A stretch of DNA of 41,321 bases from an uncultured Bacteroidales bacterium (lineage in GTDB: Bacteria > Bacteroidota > Bacteroidia > Bacteroidales > Muribaculaceae): NCBI GenBank assembly GCA_902787185.1, contig CADAFP010000044.1, forward strand, positions 1 to 41,321, written 5' to 3'. Position 1 is the first letter of the stretch. The number at the start of each line of letters is the position of its first letter. Positions 29,987 to 38,448 of the stretch are shown here, one piece after another. Below the pieces are notes generated by a model that was given only the letters and a program-made list of their open reading frames with translations, was not told the origin of the DNA and ran no database searches. The position numbers and the translations under genes are program-made.

Positions 29987-31435
29987 TTATTCGTTCTTGG
30001 GCTCATTATTGAGCGTGGGCACAGTCTGCTGTTGCGTCAGGGGAATAGGATAGTACTTCACACTCTCGTTCCAGCCTTTGAGCACGCTGGCAGCAAGACC
30101 GGTGCGGACGAGGTCGTTGTAACGCTCACCCCACTCACACACGAGTTCCATGCGGCGCTCGTCAAGAATCTGGTCAACGGTGACATTAGTCAGCGAGGGC
30201 ATCTGGGCGCGGGTGCGCACCAGGTTGAACGGCTGGTCGCCATTCTTGCCCTGACGCACCTTAGCCTCGGCGTTGATGAGCAGCACGTCGGCATAGCGCA
30301 GGATGCGGATGTTGTTGTTTGAACCATACTTGGTGCGGCCGGGGGTCAACTGGTTAGTCGGTGTGTAAGCCTTGCCATTCCACGTGTTGGTGTTGTTGAC
30401 ATTGCCCATCACATTGATCTCGTCACCGTCGCGGGTGGTAGTGCCGCCAAACAGAACTGAGGTCTCCAGACGGATGGTCTCGCCACGGGCCTGAGCCCAA
30501 TTGATAAAGTTGTCGGTGATGCCCACAAAGTTCCATCCGCCCAGGTTGCCGGGACCTTGGAACACAAACCACATGTCGGCGTCAACCTCCTCGCCACTGC
30601 CCTGACCGAAGTCGGTGCACTGGCACTCGAGCAGGCTCTCGTTACACATCTTGCCGGGAATCTTGAACAAGTTGTAGAAATCGCTGTAGAGCTGGAACTT
30701 GTTGCTGCCGATGATGTCATCGGTCAAAGCTTCGGCCCTGGCATAGTCGCCACGATTCATGCAGATTTTGGCGGCAAGAGCCTCGGCTGTGTAGGCCGTA
30801 GCGGCGCCAAAGTGCGTAGCCTCGTTGGGACGAACCTTGGGGCAGTTGTCGATGGCATACTGCAGGTCATCGAGCATGTAGCGCTCAACGGCATCCTTGG
30901 TCGAACGTGTGAGGTCACTCTGACCATTGTCACGCAGAATGGTCACGTCGCCAAAGGCCTGTGTGAGCCTGTAGTAGGCATAGGCGCGCAAGATGCGCAC
31001 CTCGCCGCAATAGGCGCGGTAGGTGGCGCGGTCGTTGTCGTTGGTGATGTGTTCGGCATAGGAATCCAGCGACATGAGTGCGCCGTTGGCCACTTTAATC
31101 ATGCCGTAATACTGGTTCCACATCTCGTTCAGTCCCCAGAACGAATTGTCATACTTGAAGTTGCCGAAGTCAACGAGCAGTCCTTGGTCATCCACACGGC
31201 CACTCCACACGTCGCCGTCACGCACGATGGTCAGGGGCCAAATCACCCAGTGCATGCCGCCGGTGCGCAACTTGGCATATACGCCCGACACAGGCATATA
31301 CATCTCGCTGGTTTTGGTGTAATCGACATCTGACTCGGGAAGGGTGTTCTCGGGCAGAATGTCCATCCAGTCATTGCAGGAGGTGGCTCCCACCATCAGC
31401 AGACCTGCAATCATGATATATTTCAAAAATTTCAT
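29987..31435 (-). CDS. susD: SusD-family glycan-binding surface lipoprotein
   Basis: This protein of 482 residues caps the SusC transporter on the outer face of the outer membrane and binds the incoming glycan. The lipoprotein signal ends in VGATSC (Cys20) and is followed by an acidic NDWMDILPEN, the type of sequence that directs lipoproteins to the surface. The RagB/SusD fold shows in YRAYCGEVRILRAYAYYRLTQAFGDV, with its TPR-like helices, and in the ending LDERRMELVCEWGERYNDLVRTG. The gene follows susC by 39 bases, and together they mark a polysaccharide utilisation locus. No regulator (HTCS, SusR or sigma/anti-sigma pair) is adjacent in this window, so the inducer is unknown. Confidence 0.95.
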   Translation of the reverse strand: MKFLKYIMIAGLLMVGATSCNDWMDILPENTLPESDVDYTKTSEMYMPVSGVYAKLRTGGMHWVIWPLTIVRDGDVWSGRVDDQGLLVDFGNFKYDNSFWGLNEMWNQYYGMIKVANGALMSLDSYAEHITNDNDRATYRAYCGEVRILRAYAYYRLTQAFGDVTILRDNGQSDLTRSTKDAVERYMLDDLQYAIDNCPKVRPNEATHFGAATAYTAEALAAKICMNRGDYARAEALTDDIIGSNKFQLYSDFYNLFKIPGKMCNESLLECQCTDFGQGSGEEVDADMWFVFQGPGNLGGWNFVGITDNFINWAQARGETIRLETSVLFGGTTTRDGDEINVMGNVNNTNTWNGKAYTPTNQLTPGRTKYGSNNNIRILRYADVLLINAEAKVRQGKNGDQPFNLVRTRAQMPSLTNVTVDQILDERRMELVCEWGERYNDLVRTGLAASVLKGWNESVKYYPIPLTQQQTVPTLNNEPKNE

Positions 31436-31474
31436 TGTCGTTATCTTTATTTATGATTGTTGGTAATTGCTCAT

Positions 31475-34400
31475 TTAGAAGTCGATGGTCACACCAAAGG
31501 TGTAGGTCGCTGTCAACGGATAGACCTCGGTATCCCAACCCTCAGGATCGTTCAACTCAGGAGTGAAGCTGTTGGCCTTGAACAAGGTCAGGGGACGGTC
31601 GGCGGTAGCACTCAGTCGCAACGAGGGCAGACTGTAGTTGCCCAGGTTGATGTTCTTGAAGGTGTAGCCGATGGTCACGTTCTGGATGCGGAAGAAGTCG
31701 GCATCCTCGACAAAGAACGAGTTCACGCGCTGGTCGCTCACGTTCCAGGAGCGCACCCAACCCTCGGCCGAGGGATACTTGTTGGTTGAACCGGCACCGG
31801 TCCAGCGGTTAGTCACCTGGTCGTGGTCAAAGTTGTAGTTGGACTGGGCATAACGCAGGGCGCGCTTGCGGTTGTACATCTGGGCACCGGCGTTGCCATA
31901 GGTGGTCAACGAGAAGTCCAGGTTCTTCCACTGGAAGCCCAGGTTCAGGCTGTAGATGAAGTTGGGCAGATAGGAACCCAGCGTGGTGCGGTCCTCACCG
32001 TCGACGATGCCGTCGCCGTTCAGGTCCTTGTACTTGAAGTCACCGGGTTGCAGGCCGTTAGCCTGGGCCGTGCGGTCACCGGCGCACTCCGACTCGGTCT
32101 GGTAGATGCCGTCAACGACGTAGCCGTAGAACGAATTCATCTCCTTGCCCACAAACTGGTAGGTCTTGCCACCGGCGATGTAGGGGTTACCGGCGAGGCT
32201 CTTCACCTCGTTCTTGAGGTAGGACAGGTTCAGGCCCACATAGTACTTGAAGTCGTTGCCCACGCGGTCGGCCCAGTTGATGCTCACGTCAACACCGGTG
32301 TTGAGAATCTTACCGATGTTCTGCAGCAGCGTGCCATTCTCGAAGGGCAGACGCGGTGCGATAACGGCCTTGCGCGTCATGCGGTAGAACCAGTCGATGT
32401 CAACGCTCAGGCGGTTACGCAGGGTAGCGAACTCAACGCCCACGTTGGTCTCGTCAACAACCTCCCACTTCAGGTTGGTGAAGTAGCTGTTGTTCTGGAA
32501 ACCGGCGATAGTGCTATTGCCGAACACACCCGATGACCAGGTGCCCGTCGATACTGAGCGGAATCCGTCGCTGGCGGGAACGGCATTGTTACCCAGGCGT
32601 CCCCAGCTGGCACGCCACTTGAGGTAGTCAACAACGTTCTGGTTGGCCATGAAGTTCTCCTTGCTCATCACCCAAGCGGCACCAAACGAGGGGTAGTAGC
32701 CCCAGGTCTCCTGGTACTTGCTGGTACCGTCGGCACGGAAGGTGACCATGAACAGGTACTTGCCCATGTAGTCATAGTTGACGCGGCCAAAGTAGCTGTT
32801 GCTGCGGTAGCGGGTACCGCCATCGTTGGCACGGCGGGCTTCGCTGTCGGTGCCGAGGCTGATATACTTGTAGGCATCGTCACCGTCCACGATACCGTAG
32901 CCGATACCGTTCAGGTTGCTGTACCTGTCCTCGCGCAGCGAGTGACCTAACATGACGCCCAAGTTGTGGTCGCCGAAGGTCTCCTTGTAGGTCAGCACAT
33001 TGTCCCAAATCCAGTTGTTGTAGGTGTCAATGCTCTTGCTCACCCATGACTTGTCGTTGTGCTGAACCGAGCTCACATAGAATTCGGGCATGTAGGTGCG
33101 GTTGTTTACCGCCGTGTAGTCATAGGCATAGCTGGTCCTGAAGTTCAGCTTGCTGGGAATGAACGTGATCTGGGCATAGAAGTTGGTCAGATACTTGCTG
33201 ATGTCATTCACGCTGTTCTGATAGTTGGCTGTAGCAACGGGATTGTAAAAGTTGTTAGAGAAACCAACCGACTCGGGCGAACCATAGTGGGTGGGGAAGG
33301 TGTTGGCGTTCTTCTCGTCCATCACGGGATAAATGCCGGGAGCATTGAAGGCCTGCTGCCAGGCGGCATTGTTGGGAGTGCGCTGTTTGCCCTTGGAGAA
33401 GATGCCGTTGAAGCCCACCTTGAGCCAGTTCGTGGCCTCGTAGTCGAGGGCGGCGCGGAAGTTCATGCGCCTGTAGTAGTTCTTCACATCCATGACACCA
33501 TCCTGATGCAGGTAGTTGATACCCAGCGAGTAGGTGGCTCTTTCGCCACCGCCAGTGATGCTCAGGCTGTGGTCGGTGATGGCTGCGGTGCGCAGCAGTT
33601 CCTTGTACCAGTCGGTGTCAGAGCCGTAGGTCCAGCCGTGGAAGTCGCCGTTGTAGCTGCCGCCAAAGCGGTCAATCGAGGCCTTCATCGTTGATACATA
33701 GGCATCGTAGTTGGCCTCCATCAGCATCGTGGCATATTCGCTCGAGTTGGCCATCTTCAACACGTTGGTAGCCTTCTGGATACCGAAGTAGCCGTTGTAG
33801 GTGATCTTGGCGGGCTGGTTCTTGTTGCCGTGCTTGGTGGTGATGAGGACGACACCGTTGGCGGCACGCACACCGTAGATGGCAGCGGCCGAAGCGTCCT
33901 TCAATACCGACATGTCGGCAATGTCGTTAGCATTCAGGAAGTCGATGTTGTCATAGAACATACCATCGACAACATACAACGGGCTGCCGCCAGTGAACGA
34001 GCCGTTACCGCGGATTTGCACCTTGGGGCCCTCGCCCGGCGTACCGCTGTTAACAACGTTCACACCAGCCACCTTGCCCTGCATAGCCGTCATGGGCGAT
34101 GCTGCGGGAGTGGCGAGCAGTTCCTCGCCCTTGACAACGGCAATGGGGGCTGTCAAGTCTTTGGCCTGGGCTGAACCGTAACCAATCACGACGATTTCGT
34201 CAAGGTTGCGCACGTCGTCAAGAAGCTGGACGTTCATCATTTCACTGGCTTTCATCTCCACGGCCTGCATGCCCATGAAGGTGAATTTCAGAATTGAGCC
34301 GTCGGGAACATTGGCAATCTCAAAATTGCCATCAAAGTCGGTGACTGCACCCATCGTCGTCCCAAGGACCTTGACGGTGGCACCGATCACGGGCTCGTTG

Positions 34401-34495
34401 ACCTGGTCAACGACCGTTCCTCTTACTGTGAGTGCCTGTGCGCCCATAATAGCACACATCACCGTCAGTAAAAGCATGAAGAATCTTTTTTTCAT
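31475..34495 (-). CDS. susC: SusC/RagA-family TonB-dependent outer-membrane transporter
   Basis: This 1006-residue outer-membrane barrel imports oligosaccharides using TonB energy. The frame opens at 34555, but ATG at 34495 begins the signal peptide MKKRFFMLLLTVMCAIMGAQ; the upstream extension is not signal-like and overlaps the promoter leader. The mature N-terminus is a carboxypeptidase-regulatory-like domain (about 22-95, VRGTVVDQVNEPVIGATVKV). The plug follows (about 100-230, LDEIVVIGYGSAQAKDLTAP and the SusC-specific VVDGMFYDNIDFLNANDIAD). A 22-stranded barrel ends in YTFGVTIDF with the terminal phenylalanine. The absence of an N-terminal anti-sigma-interacting extension suggests control by something other than an ECF sigma/anti-sigma pair. 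Substrate depends on the enzymes downstream; beta-1,2-glucan is a guess. Confidence 0.95.
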   Translation of the reverse strand: MKKRFFMLLLTVMCAIMGAQALTVRGTVVDQVNEPVIGATVKVLGTTMGAVTDFDGNFEIANVPDGSILKFTFMGMQAVEMKASEMMNVQLLDDVRNLDEIVVIGYGSAQAKDLTAPIAVVKGEELLATPAASPMTAMQGKVAGVNVVNSGTPGEGPKVQIRGNGSFTGGSPLYVVDGMFYDNIDFLNANDIADMSVLKDASAAAIYGVRAANGVVLITTKHGNKNQPAKITYNGYFGIQKATNVLKMANSSEYATMLMEANYDAYVSTMKASIDRFGGSYNGDFHGWTYGSDTDWYKELLRTAAITDHSLSITGGGERATYSLGINYLHQDGVMDVKNYYRRMNFRAALDYEATNWLKVGFNGIFSKGKQRTPNNAAWQQAFNAPGIYPVMDEKNANTFPTHYGSPESVGFSNNFYNPVATANYQNSVNDISKYLTNFYAQITFIPSKLNFRTSYAYDYTAVNNRTYMPEFYVSSVQHNDKSWVSKSIDTYNNWIWDNVLTYKETFGDHNLGVMLGHSLREDRYSNLNGIGYGIVDGDDAYKYISLGTDSEARRANDGGTRYRSNSYFGRVNYDYMGKYLFMVTFRADGTSKYQETWGYYPSFGAAWVMSKENFMANQNVVDYLKWRASWGRLGNNAVPASDGFRSVSTGTWSSGVFGNSTIAGFQNNSYFTNLKWEVVDETNVGVEFATLRNRLSVDIDWFYRMTRKAVIAPRLPFENGTLLQNIGKILNTGVDVSINWADRVGNDFKYYVGLNLSYLKNEVKSLAGNPYIAGGKTYQFVGKEMNSFYGYVVDGIYQTESECAGDRTAQANGLQPGDFKYKDLNGDGIVDGEDRTTLGSYLPNFIYSLNLGFQWKNLDFSLTTYGNAGAQMYNRKRALRYAQSNYNFDHDQVTNRWTGAGSTNKYPSAEGWVRSWNVSDQRVNSFFVEDADFFRIQNVTIGYTFKNINLGNYSLPSLRLSATADRPLTLFKANSFTPELNDPEGWDTEVYPLTATYTFGVTIDF

Positions 34496-34786
34496 TCGCT
34501 TTGTTTTTAATGTTAATGATAAGAAATTAATTACTTTACGGTTTTTCTGCAACAAAAATACATCTTTTCTTCATATTTGCAAAAAATATCACTGTTTTTC
34601 AGTGTCAGCATGCTCATTTATTATGGTAAAGCACCATAAAAATGTATTTTCATTCGTAAAAATAAGTTGGATTGCTGGATTTTGTTTTCTTTTGAACTGT
34701 GGCGTTTAGGAGCCAATAGACAGGATTGTTTCTTATGAGGGGTAAATCTGCTGGAAATATGTTTTTAATCAAGACTTATCACCCTC
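34496..34786. other. Intergenic region upstream of susC
   Basis: About 290 AT-rich bases between the susC start and the cbiA remnant. The part nearest susC holds its leader and promoter. The rest (34584-34786) contains no gene, no convincing hairpin with T-run and no repeat that I can support; it may hold the binding site of the locus regulator. Confidence 0.5.
34553..34583 (-). promoter_or_regulatory. Promoter of the polysaccharide utilisation operon
   Basis: Minus-strand TTTG (34580-34583), 19 bases, TATTTTTG (34553-34560). Transcription start near 34546 gives a leader of about 50 bases before susC. Confidence 0.6.
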
Positions 34787-34930
34787 CTAAGTCGGTTTTT
34801 TGTGGGATTGGTTGGTGGTTGGGGAAAGCAAGTTGTACCCCTTGCGGGTAAACAACGCCATCAGTCCCCGGGCAATCGTCGTCTTGCCCGAGCCACTGTG
34901 AGGCGCCGCGATAAGGAATCCGTGTTTCAT
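34787..34930 (-). pseudogene. cbiA: Remnant of cobyrinate a,c-diamide synthase gene (cbiA), N-terminal 35 codons
   Basis: This 47-codon frame opens with MKHGFLIAAPHSGSGKTTIA and continues RGLMALFTRKGYN. This is the P-loop start of CbiA/CobB-type cobyrinate a,c-diamide synthases, which amidate the corrin ring in vitamin B12 synthesis; GSGKTT is the Walker A motif. Full-length enzymes have about 430-460 residues. Here homology stops after GYN, where the family continues into a conserved FKxGPDYID segment, and 14 unrelated residues lead to a stop at 34787-34789. The rest of the gene is absent from the sequence that follows. It is most simply a 5' stub left by a deletion or rearrangement. It lies 67 bases after the macrodomain-like gene in the same direction. 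A functional short protein is unlikely. Confidence 0.72.
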
Positions 34931-34997
34931 ACAACCGACAAAAGGTAGTGCGAACTGAAATGTCTCGCTGTTTGGTCGCGAGGGGGATGGTAGGCTT

Positions 34998-35405
34998 TTA
35001 TGGCATGGTGCTGGCCAACACGCGAACGAAGTCCTCGGAAAGGATGACGTTGGGCAGGTCTATCGCCTCGCTGAACAGCGGTGCCATCTCGGCGACGGTG
35101 AATCCGGCGATGCCACAGCCGATGCGGGTGACCAGGAATTTATACTGCTGGTGTTGGCGGGCAAAATCTATAAACTCGTCAACGTAAGGTTTGATGGCGT
35201 CCACGCCACCATGCATCGTGGGGATGGCATAGGAGCGGCCCTGCAGCCCAACGCCCTGACCCCAAATGGCGCCGAAATGGTTGAGCGCTGCCCTGGCGGC
35301 CCCGCCGCCGTGAAAACCGCCCAGGTTGCTGCCGAACACAAATATCTCATTCTCCTTGAGCTCCGAAATCATGTCGGGCGTAAATTCTCGGTCGTATTTC
35401 ATCAT
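34998..35405 (-). CDS. Macrodomain-like protein of unknown function
   Basis: This is a small cytosolic protein of 135 residues. The conserved pattern is FVFGSNLGGFHGGGAARAAL, then GQGVGLQGRSYAIPT, FLVTRIGCGIAGF and VAEMAPLF, which matches a widespread bacterial and phage family of hypothetical proteins. The glycine-rich loops and the strand order suggest a macrodomain-like fold that would bind ADP-ribose or a related ligand; this is a judgement by eye. The ATG overlaps the stop of the exonuclease gene by four bases (ATGA), which points to translational coupling. A second ATG follows directly, at codon 2. It is too far from the TIR operon to assume a link. Confidence 0.6.
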   Translation of the reverse strand: MMKYDREFTPDMISELKENEIFVFGSNLGGFHGGGAARAALNHFGAIWGQGVGLQGRSYAIPTMHGGVDAIKPYVDEFIDFARQHQQYKFLVTRIGCGIAGFTVAEMAPLFSEAIDLPNVILSEDFVRVLASTMP

Positions 35406-36022
35406 ACTACAATCAGTTCGTGATAAAAGGGTGATTCGGTGGGGATGAAGTTGCCGTCCTTGAGGTAGTCGTAGATGCGCAGGCAGGCCCAGGCGTCGAT
35501 GGCTGCATAGTTTTGCTGCGCCTCGGTGAGTTGGTCGGCTTCCCAGTTGGAGAGTTGCTGGTTTTTGCTGATTTTTTGGTGGAACAGGATGGCATAAATC
35601 TTTTGCAGGCTCATGTCGGTGATTTCAAACTCCTTGACCATCTGCTGCAATTCGACAAAACCGTCGGGGTGGATGTCGGTGAGACGGGCAAGCTGGTGGA
35701 AATCATCGCTGGTCGAGAGCCCTGCCTTGATGCAGTCGGGGTCCTCGAGGAAGGCCTTGAGGTAGTTGGGAATGCCGGTCTTGTTGATGCGGAACAGGAA
35801 AGCGTCGGTGTCGGTCGATAGCTGGATGAGGGCGGCTTTGTGACGCTCCCCGCGCTTGAAACAAGGACGTGTCTCGGTGTCAAAGCCGACCATCCCTGCC
35901 GACCGCAAAGCCACCACGGCGCTCTTGACCTGTGAGATGGCGTCAATGACGTGGATGCGTCCCTGGAAGGAGACGCGCGGCATCGTGTTAATGGTTTCCT
36001 TGTCTATCGATACGGCATACAT
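35402..36022 (-). CDS. DEDDy-type 3'-5' exonuclease
   Basis: This protein of 206 residues is related to the RNase D/DnaQ nuclease domain, which removes nucleotides from 3' ends using two metal ions. The motifs are complete: ExoI GFDTETRP (Asp48, Glu50), ExoII AGLSTSDDF (Asp106 or Asp107) and ExoIII YAAIDAWACLRIY (Tyr172, Asp176). It lacks the HRDC domains of full RNase D; short versions like this are common in Bacteroidales. The N-terminal ISQ/GRIHVID block agrees with homologues, supporting the start at 36022. A TACCTTTG on the minus strand at 36031-36038 could be its -7 element and would give an almost leaderless message; otherwise it is read from relA, 94 bases upstream. It overlaps the macrodomain-like gene. 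Substrate (RNA or DNA) is unknown. Confidence 0.88.
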   Translation of the reverse strand: MYAVSIDKETINTMPRVSFQGRIHVIDAISQVKSAVVALRSAGMVGFDTETRPCFKRGERHKAALIQLSTDTDAFLFRINKTGIPNYLKAFLEDPDCIKAGLSTSDDFHQLARLTDIHPDGFVELQQMVKEFEITDMSLQKIYAILFHQKISKNQQLSNWEADQLTEAQQNYAAIDAWACLRIYDYLKDGNFIPTESPFYHELIVV

Positions 36023-36116
36023 AACGGGGACAAAGGTACAACTTTTTTTTCAAACAACATCAACAACAATAACGGGAAAAACACGCTTTTTAAAAAGCTG
36101 AAATCGGCTTTTCAAA

Positions 36117-38327
36117 TTAGATTCTGTCGATTTGCTTGACGCCCTTGACGTTGAGGATTTTCTTGGTGAGTTCGTCGAGTAGGGCGATGTTGCTGATGTT
36201 GACGGTGATAAGGCCCTCAAAGAGGCCGCCCTCGGCCTGTACCGAAATGCTGCGCAACAGGCAGTTATCAGTCTTGTTGATGACCGATGTGATGGACGAG
36301 ACGATGCCGATGTCGTCGCGCCCCAGCACCTTGAGGGTGGCGACAAACTGGCTGCCTGTCTTGCCGGTCCAGCGGGTGCGGATGATGCGATAGGGGTAAC
36401 GGCTCTTGAGGTGGCGCAGGTTCTTGCAGTCGGAGCGGTGAATCTTGATGGCGCCGTCGCTGGCGATGAATCCCTCGATGCGGTCGCCAAAGATGGGGTT
36501 GCAGCACTTTGACAGCTTGTAGTTCACGCCCTTGACGTCGTCACCGATGGTGAGGATGTCGTCACTGAAGGCCTCCTTGCGCTCGGTGGGCTGCTGCAGG
36601 ATGAATTCCTCGGCGGTGCCGCGTGGCGCGGTTTCGCTCTGCTTGTTGCTGAGGGCCTCATATTGTTCGACGACATCGTTCACGTCGATGGTTTCGTCCT
36701 GGATAGCGGCATAGAAGTCGGTTGTCGTTTTATAGCCCATTTTCTTGATGACGCGTGCCAGGGTGGCGTCGTCGGTCTCAATCTTGCGGTTCTTGAAACG
36801 CCGCTGCAGCGTCTCTCGCGCCAATTGGGCTTGGCGGGCGCGCCGCTCGTTGATGGCGTTCTTGATCTTGTTGCGTGCCTTGCTGGTGACGGCGATGTTG
36901 AGCCAGTCAAGACGCGGCATTTGAGTCGAGGAGGTGATGACCTCGACGGTGTCACCGCTGCGCAGGCGGTAATTGATCTTTTGGTTCTTGCCATCGACCT
37001 TGCCGCCAATGCAGGTGCTGCCCACGCGGGAGTGGATGTGGAAAGCGAAATCGAGGATGGTGGCTCCCTGCGGCAGGCGTATGAGGTCGCCCTTGGGCGT
37101 GAACACAAAGACCTCGTCGTTATAGAGGTTGGTGTCCATGTTGCGCATGAGGCTCATTTGCCCTTCCTGTCCGCTGGCTTCGAGCATCTCGCGCACATCA
37201 TTCATCCACTTGTCCACGTCGCCATCGCTCTTGATGCCTTTGTAACGCCAGTGTGCCGCAACGCCTCGCTCGGCGGTCTCGTCCATGCGGCGGGAGCGTA
37301 TCTGCACCTCGACCCACTTGTCGCCTGGTCCATAGACGGTGATGTGCAGCGACTCGTAGCCGTTGCTCTTGGGGATGGTAATCCAGTCCTTGAAGCGTGA
37401 CGTGTTGGCCTTGTAGATGTCGGTAACGATGGAGTAGGCGAGCCAACAGGCACGTTTCTCGTCCTTGGGCTCGGCGTCGAGGATGATGCGTATGGCGAAC
37501 AGGTCATAGATGCCGCTCAGGTCAACACCCTGTTTCTGCATCTTCTGCCAGATGCTGTTGATGGACTTGGTGCGCCCCTTGAGCTCATACTTGAGCCCTT
37601 CTTGCTGCAGGCGCGCCTCGATGGGTTTGACAAAGTCCTTGATGTATCGCTCGCGCTCCTCTTTAGTCTCCTGCAGACGTGTGGCGATTTGGGAGAAGGT
37701 TGGGCGGTTCAGATACTTGAGTGAAGTGTCCTCGAGCTCGGTCTTGATGGCGTACAGTCCCAGTTTGTGGGCGAGTGGCGCATACAGGTAGCGGGACTCG
37801 CTCGCTATCTCGTGCACAAACTTCTCGTTGGGGTGGTGGTTGATGGCGCGCATGAGGGCGAGTCGGTCCACCGTCATGATGAGGATGACGCGCACGTCCT
37901 CGGCAAACGTGAGCAGCAGTTTGTGGAAATTCTCGTTGGCGACGGCTGCCTGTTTCTTGTAGAGGGGCGTGACGTGCAGCAGGCCGTGCACGACATGGGC
38001 AATATCGTCGCCGAAGAGTCCCTTCACGCGCGGCACGTCGAGGTAATCACTACGGCACAGGTTGTAAATCAGCGTGGCGATGACCATGGTGCGGTCGGGC
38101 GCGATGCTGTCACACAAGGTCAACGCCGTGGTCAGGTGGCGTATCACGGGATTGAGTCCATACTGGTCCCGCTTGAAGATGCCAGCCACAGTGATGCCGC
38201 GGTATATCAAACGATGCACCGTGTTGATGTCATGGGTCGTCAGTTGGTCGCCCAACCTATCGTTGAGGCCCTTGACGAGTTGCAGCAGCCGAGTCCGTTC
38301 CTCACTTGTGAAATATTCCTGCGTCAT
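36117..38327 (-). CDS. relA: RelA/SpoT-family (p)ppGpp synthetase with degenerate hydrolase domain
   Basis: This protein of 736 residues makes the starvation alarmone (p)ppGpp. Domain order is that of long RSH enzymes: HD-type region (about 25-180), synthetase (about 225-350), TGS (about 395-455), helical/zinc-finger part with CCNPIFGD (about 590) and C-terminal ACT (about 665-736). The synthetase signature is intact: YDLFAIRI, GYESLHITVYGP and VEVQIRSRRMDETAERGVAAHWRYK-type sequence. In the hydrolase region the metal-binding HD of functional enzymes (LLHDVVEDT) is replaced by LIYNLCRSD (Tyr88-Asn89), so hydrolysis is probably lost and the enzyme should be a RelA-like synthetase. A SpoT-type hydrolase must be encoded elsewhere. 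TAAATTTG (38350-38357, minus strand) may be its -7 element. It diverges from the DUF4301 gene. Confidence 0.92.
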   Translation of the reverse strand: MTQEYFTSEERTRLLQLVKGLNDRLGDQLTTHDINTVHRLIYRGITVAGIFKRDQYGLNPVIRHLTTALTLCDSIAPDRTMVIATLIYNLCRSDYLDVPRVKGLFGDDIAHVVHGLLHVTPLYKKQAAVANENFHKLLLTFAEDVRVILIMTVDRLALMRAINHHPNEKFVHEIASESRYLYAPLAHKLGLYAIKTELEDTSLKYLNRPTFSQIATRLQETKEERERYIKDFVKPIEARLQQEGLKYELKGRTKSINSIWQKMQKQGVDLSGIYDLFAIRIILDAEPKDEKRACWLAYSIVTDIYKANTSRFKDWITIPKSNGYESLHITVYGPGDKWVEVQIRSRRMDETAERGVAAHWRYKGIKSDGDVDKWMNDVREMLEASGQEGQMSLMRNMDTNLYNDEVFVFTPKGDLIRLPQGATILDFAFHIHSRVGSTCIGGKVDGKNQKINYRLRSGDTVEVITSSTQMPRLDWLNIAVTSKARNKIKNAINERRARQAQLARETLQRRFKNRKIETDDATLARVIKKMGYKTTTDFYAAIQDETIDVNDVVEQYEALSNKQSETAPRGTAEEFILQQPTERKEAFSDDILTIGDDVKGVNYKLSKCCNPIFGDRIEGFIASDGAIKIHRSDCKNLRHLKSRYPYRIIRTRWTGKTGSQFVATLKVLGRDDIGIVSSITSVINKTDNCLLRSISVQAEGGLFEGLITVNISNIALLDELTKKILNVKGVKQIDRI

Positions 38328-38377
38328 CGGGTTTCAATATTTTTTTTCGCAAATTTAGTCTTTTTGTGTCAATTTGC

Positions 38378-38408
38378 TTGCAGGAAAGTGAGCAAAAATG
38401 TAATTTTG
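38378..38408 (+). promoter_or_regulatory. Promoter of the DUF4301-thioredoxin unit
   Basis: TTG at 38378-38380, 20 bases, TAATTTTG at 38401-38408, about 40 bases before the ATG at 38449. Confidence 0.6.
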
Positions 38409-38448
38409 GGGGATTTTTACACGAGAGTAACCAAAACACAATATTGCT

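Noticed and set aside
34206-34709. A 167-codon plus-strand frame over the susC start and promoter
   Set aside because: It is antisense to the susC signal peptide and regulatory domain and then reads AT-rich intergenic DNA.
34998-35405. Macrodomain-like gene as a member of the TIR/RyR system
   Set aside because: An ADP-ribose link is tempting, but it lies over 13 kb from the nearest part of that region, beyond tmRNA and the polysaccharide locus, and is coupled to a different gene.
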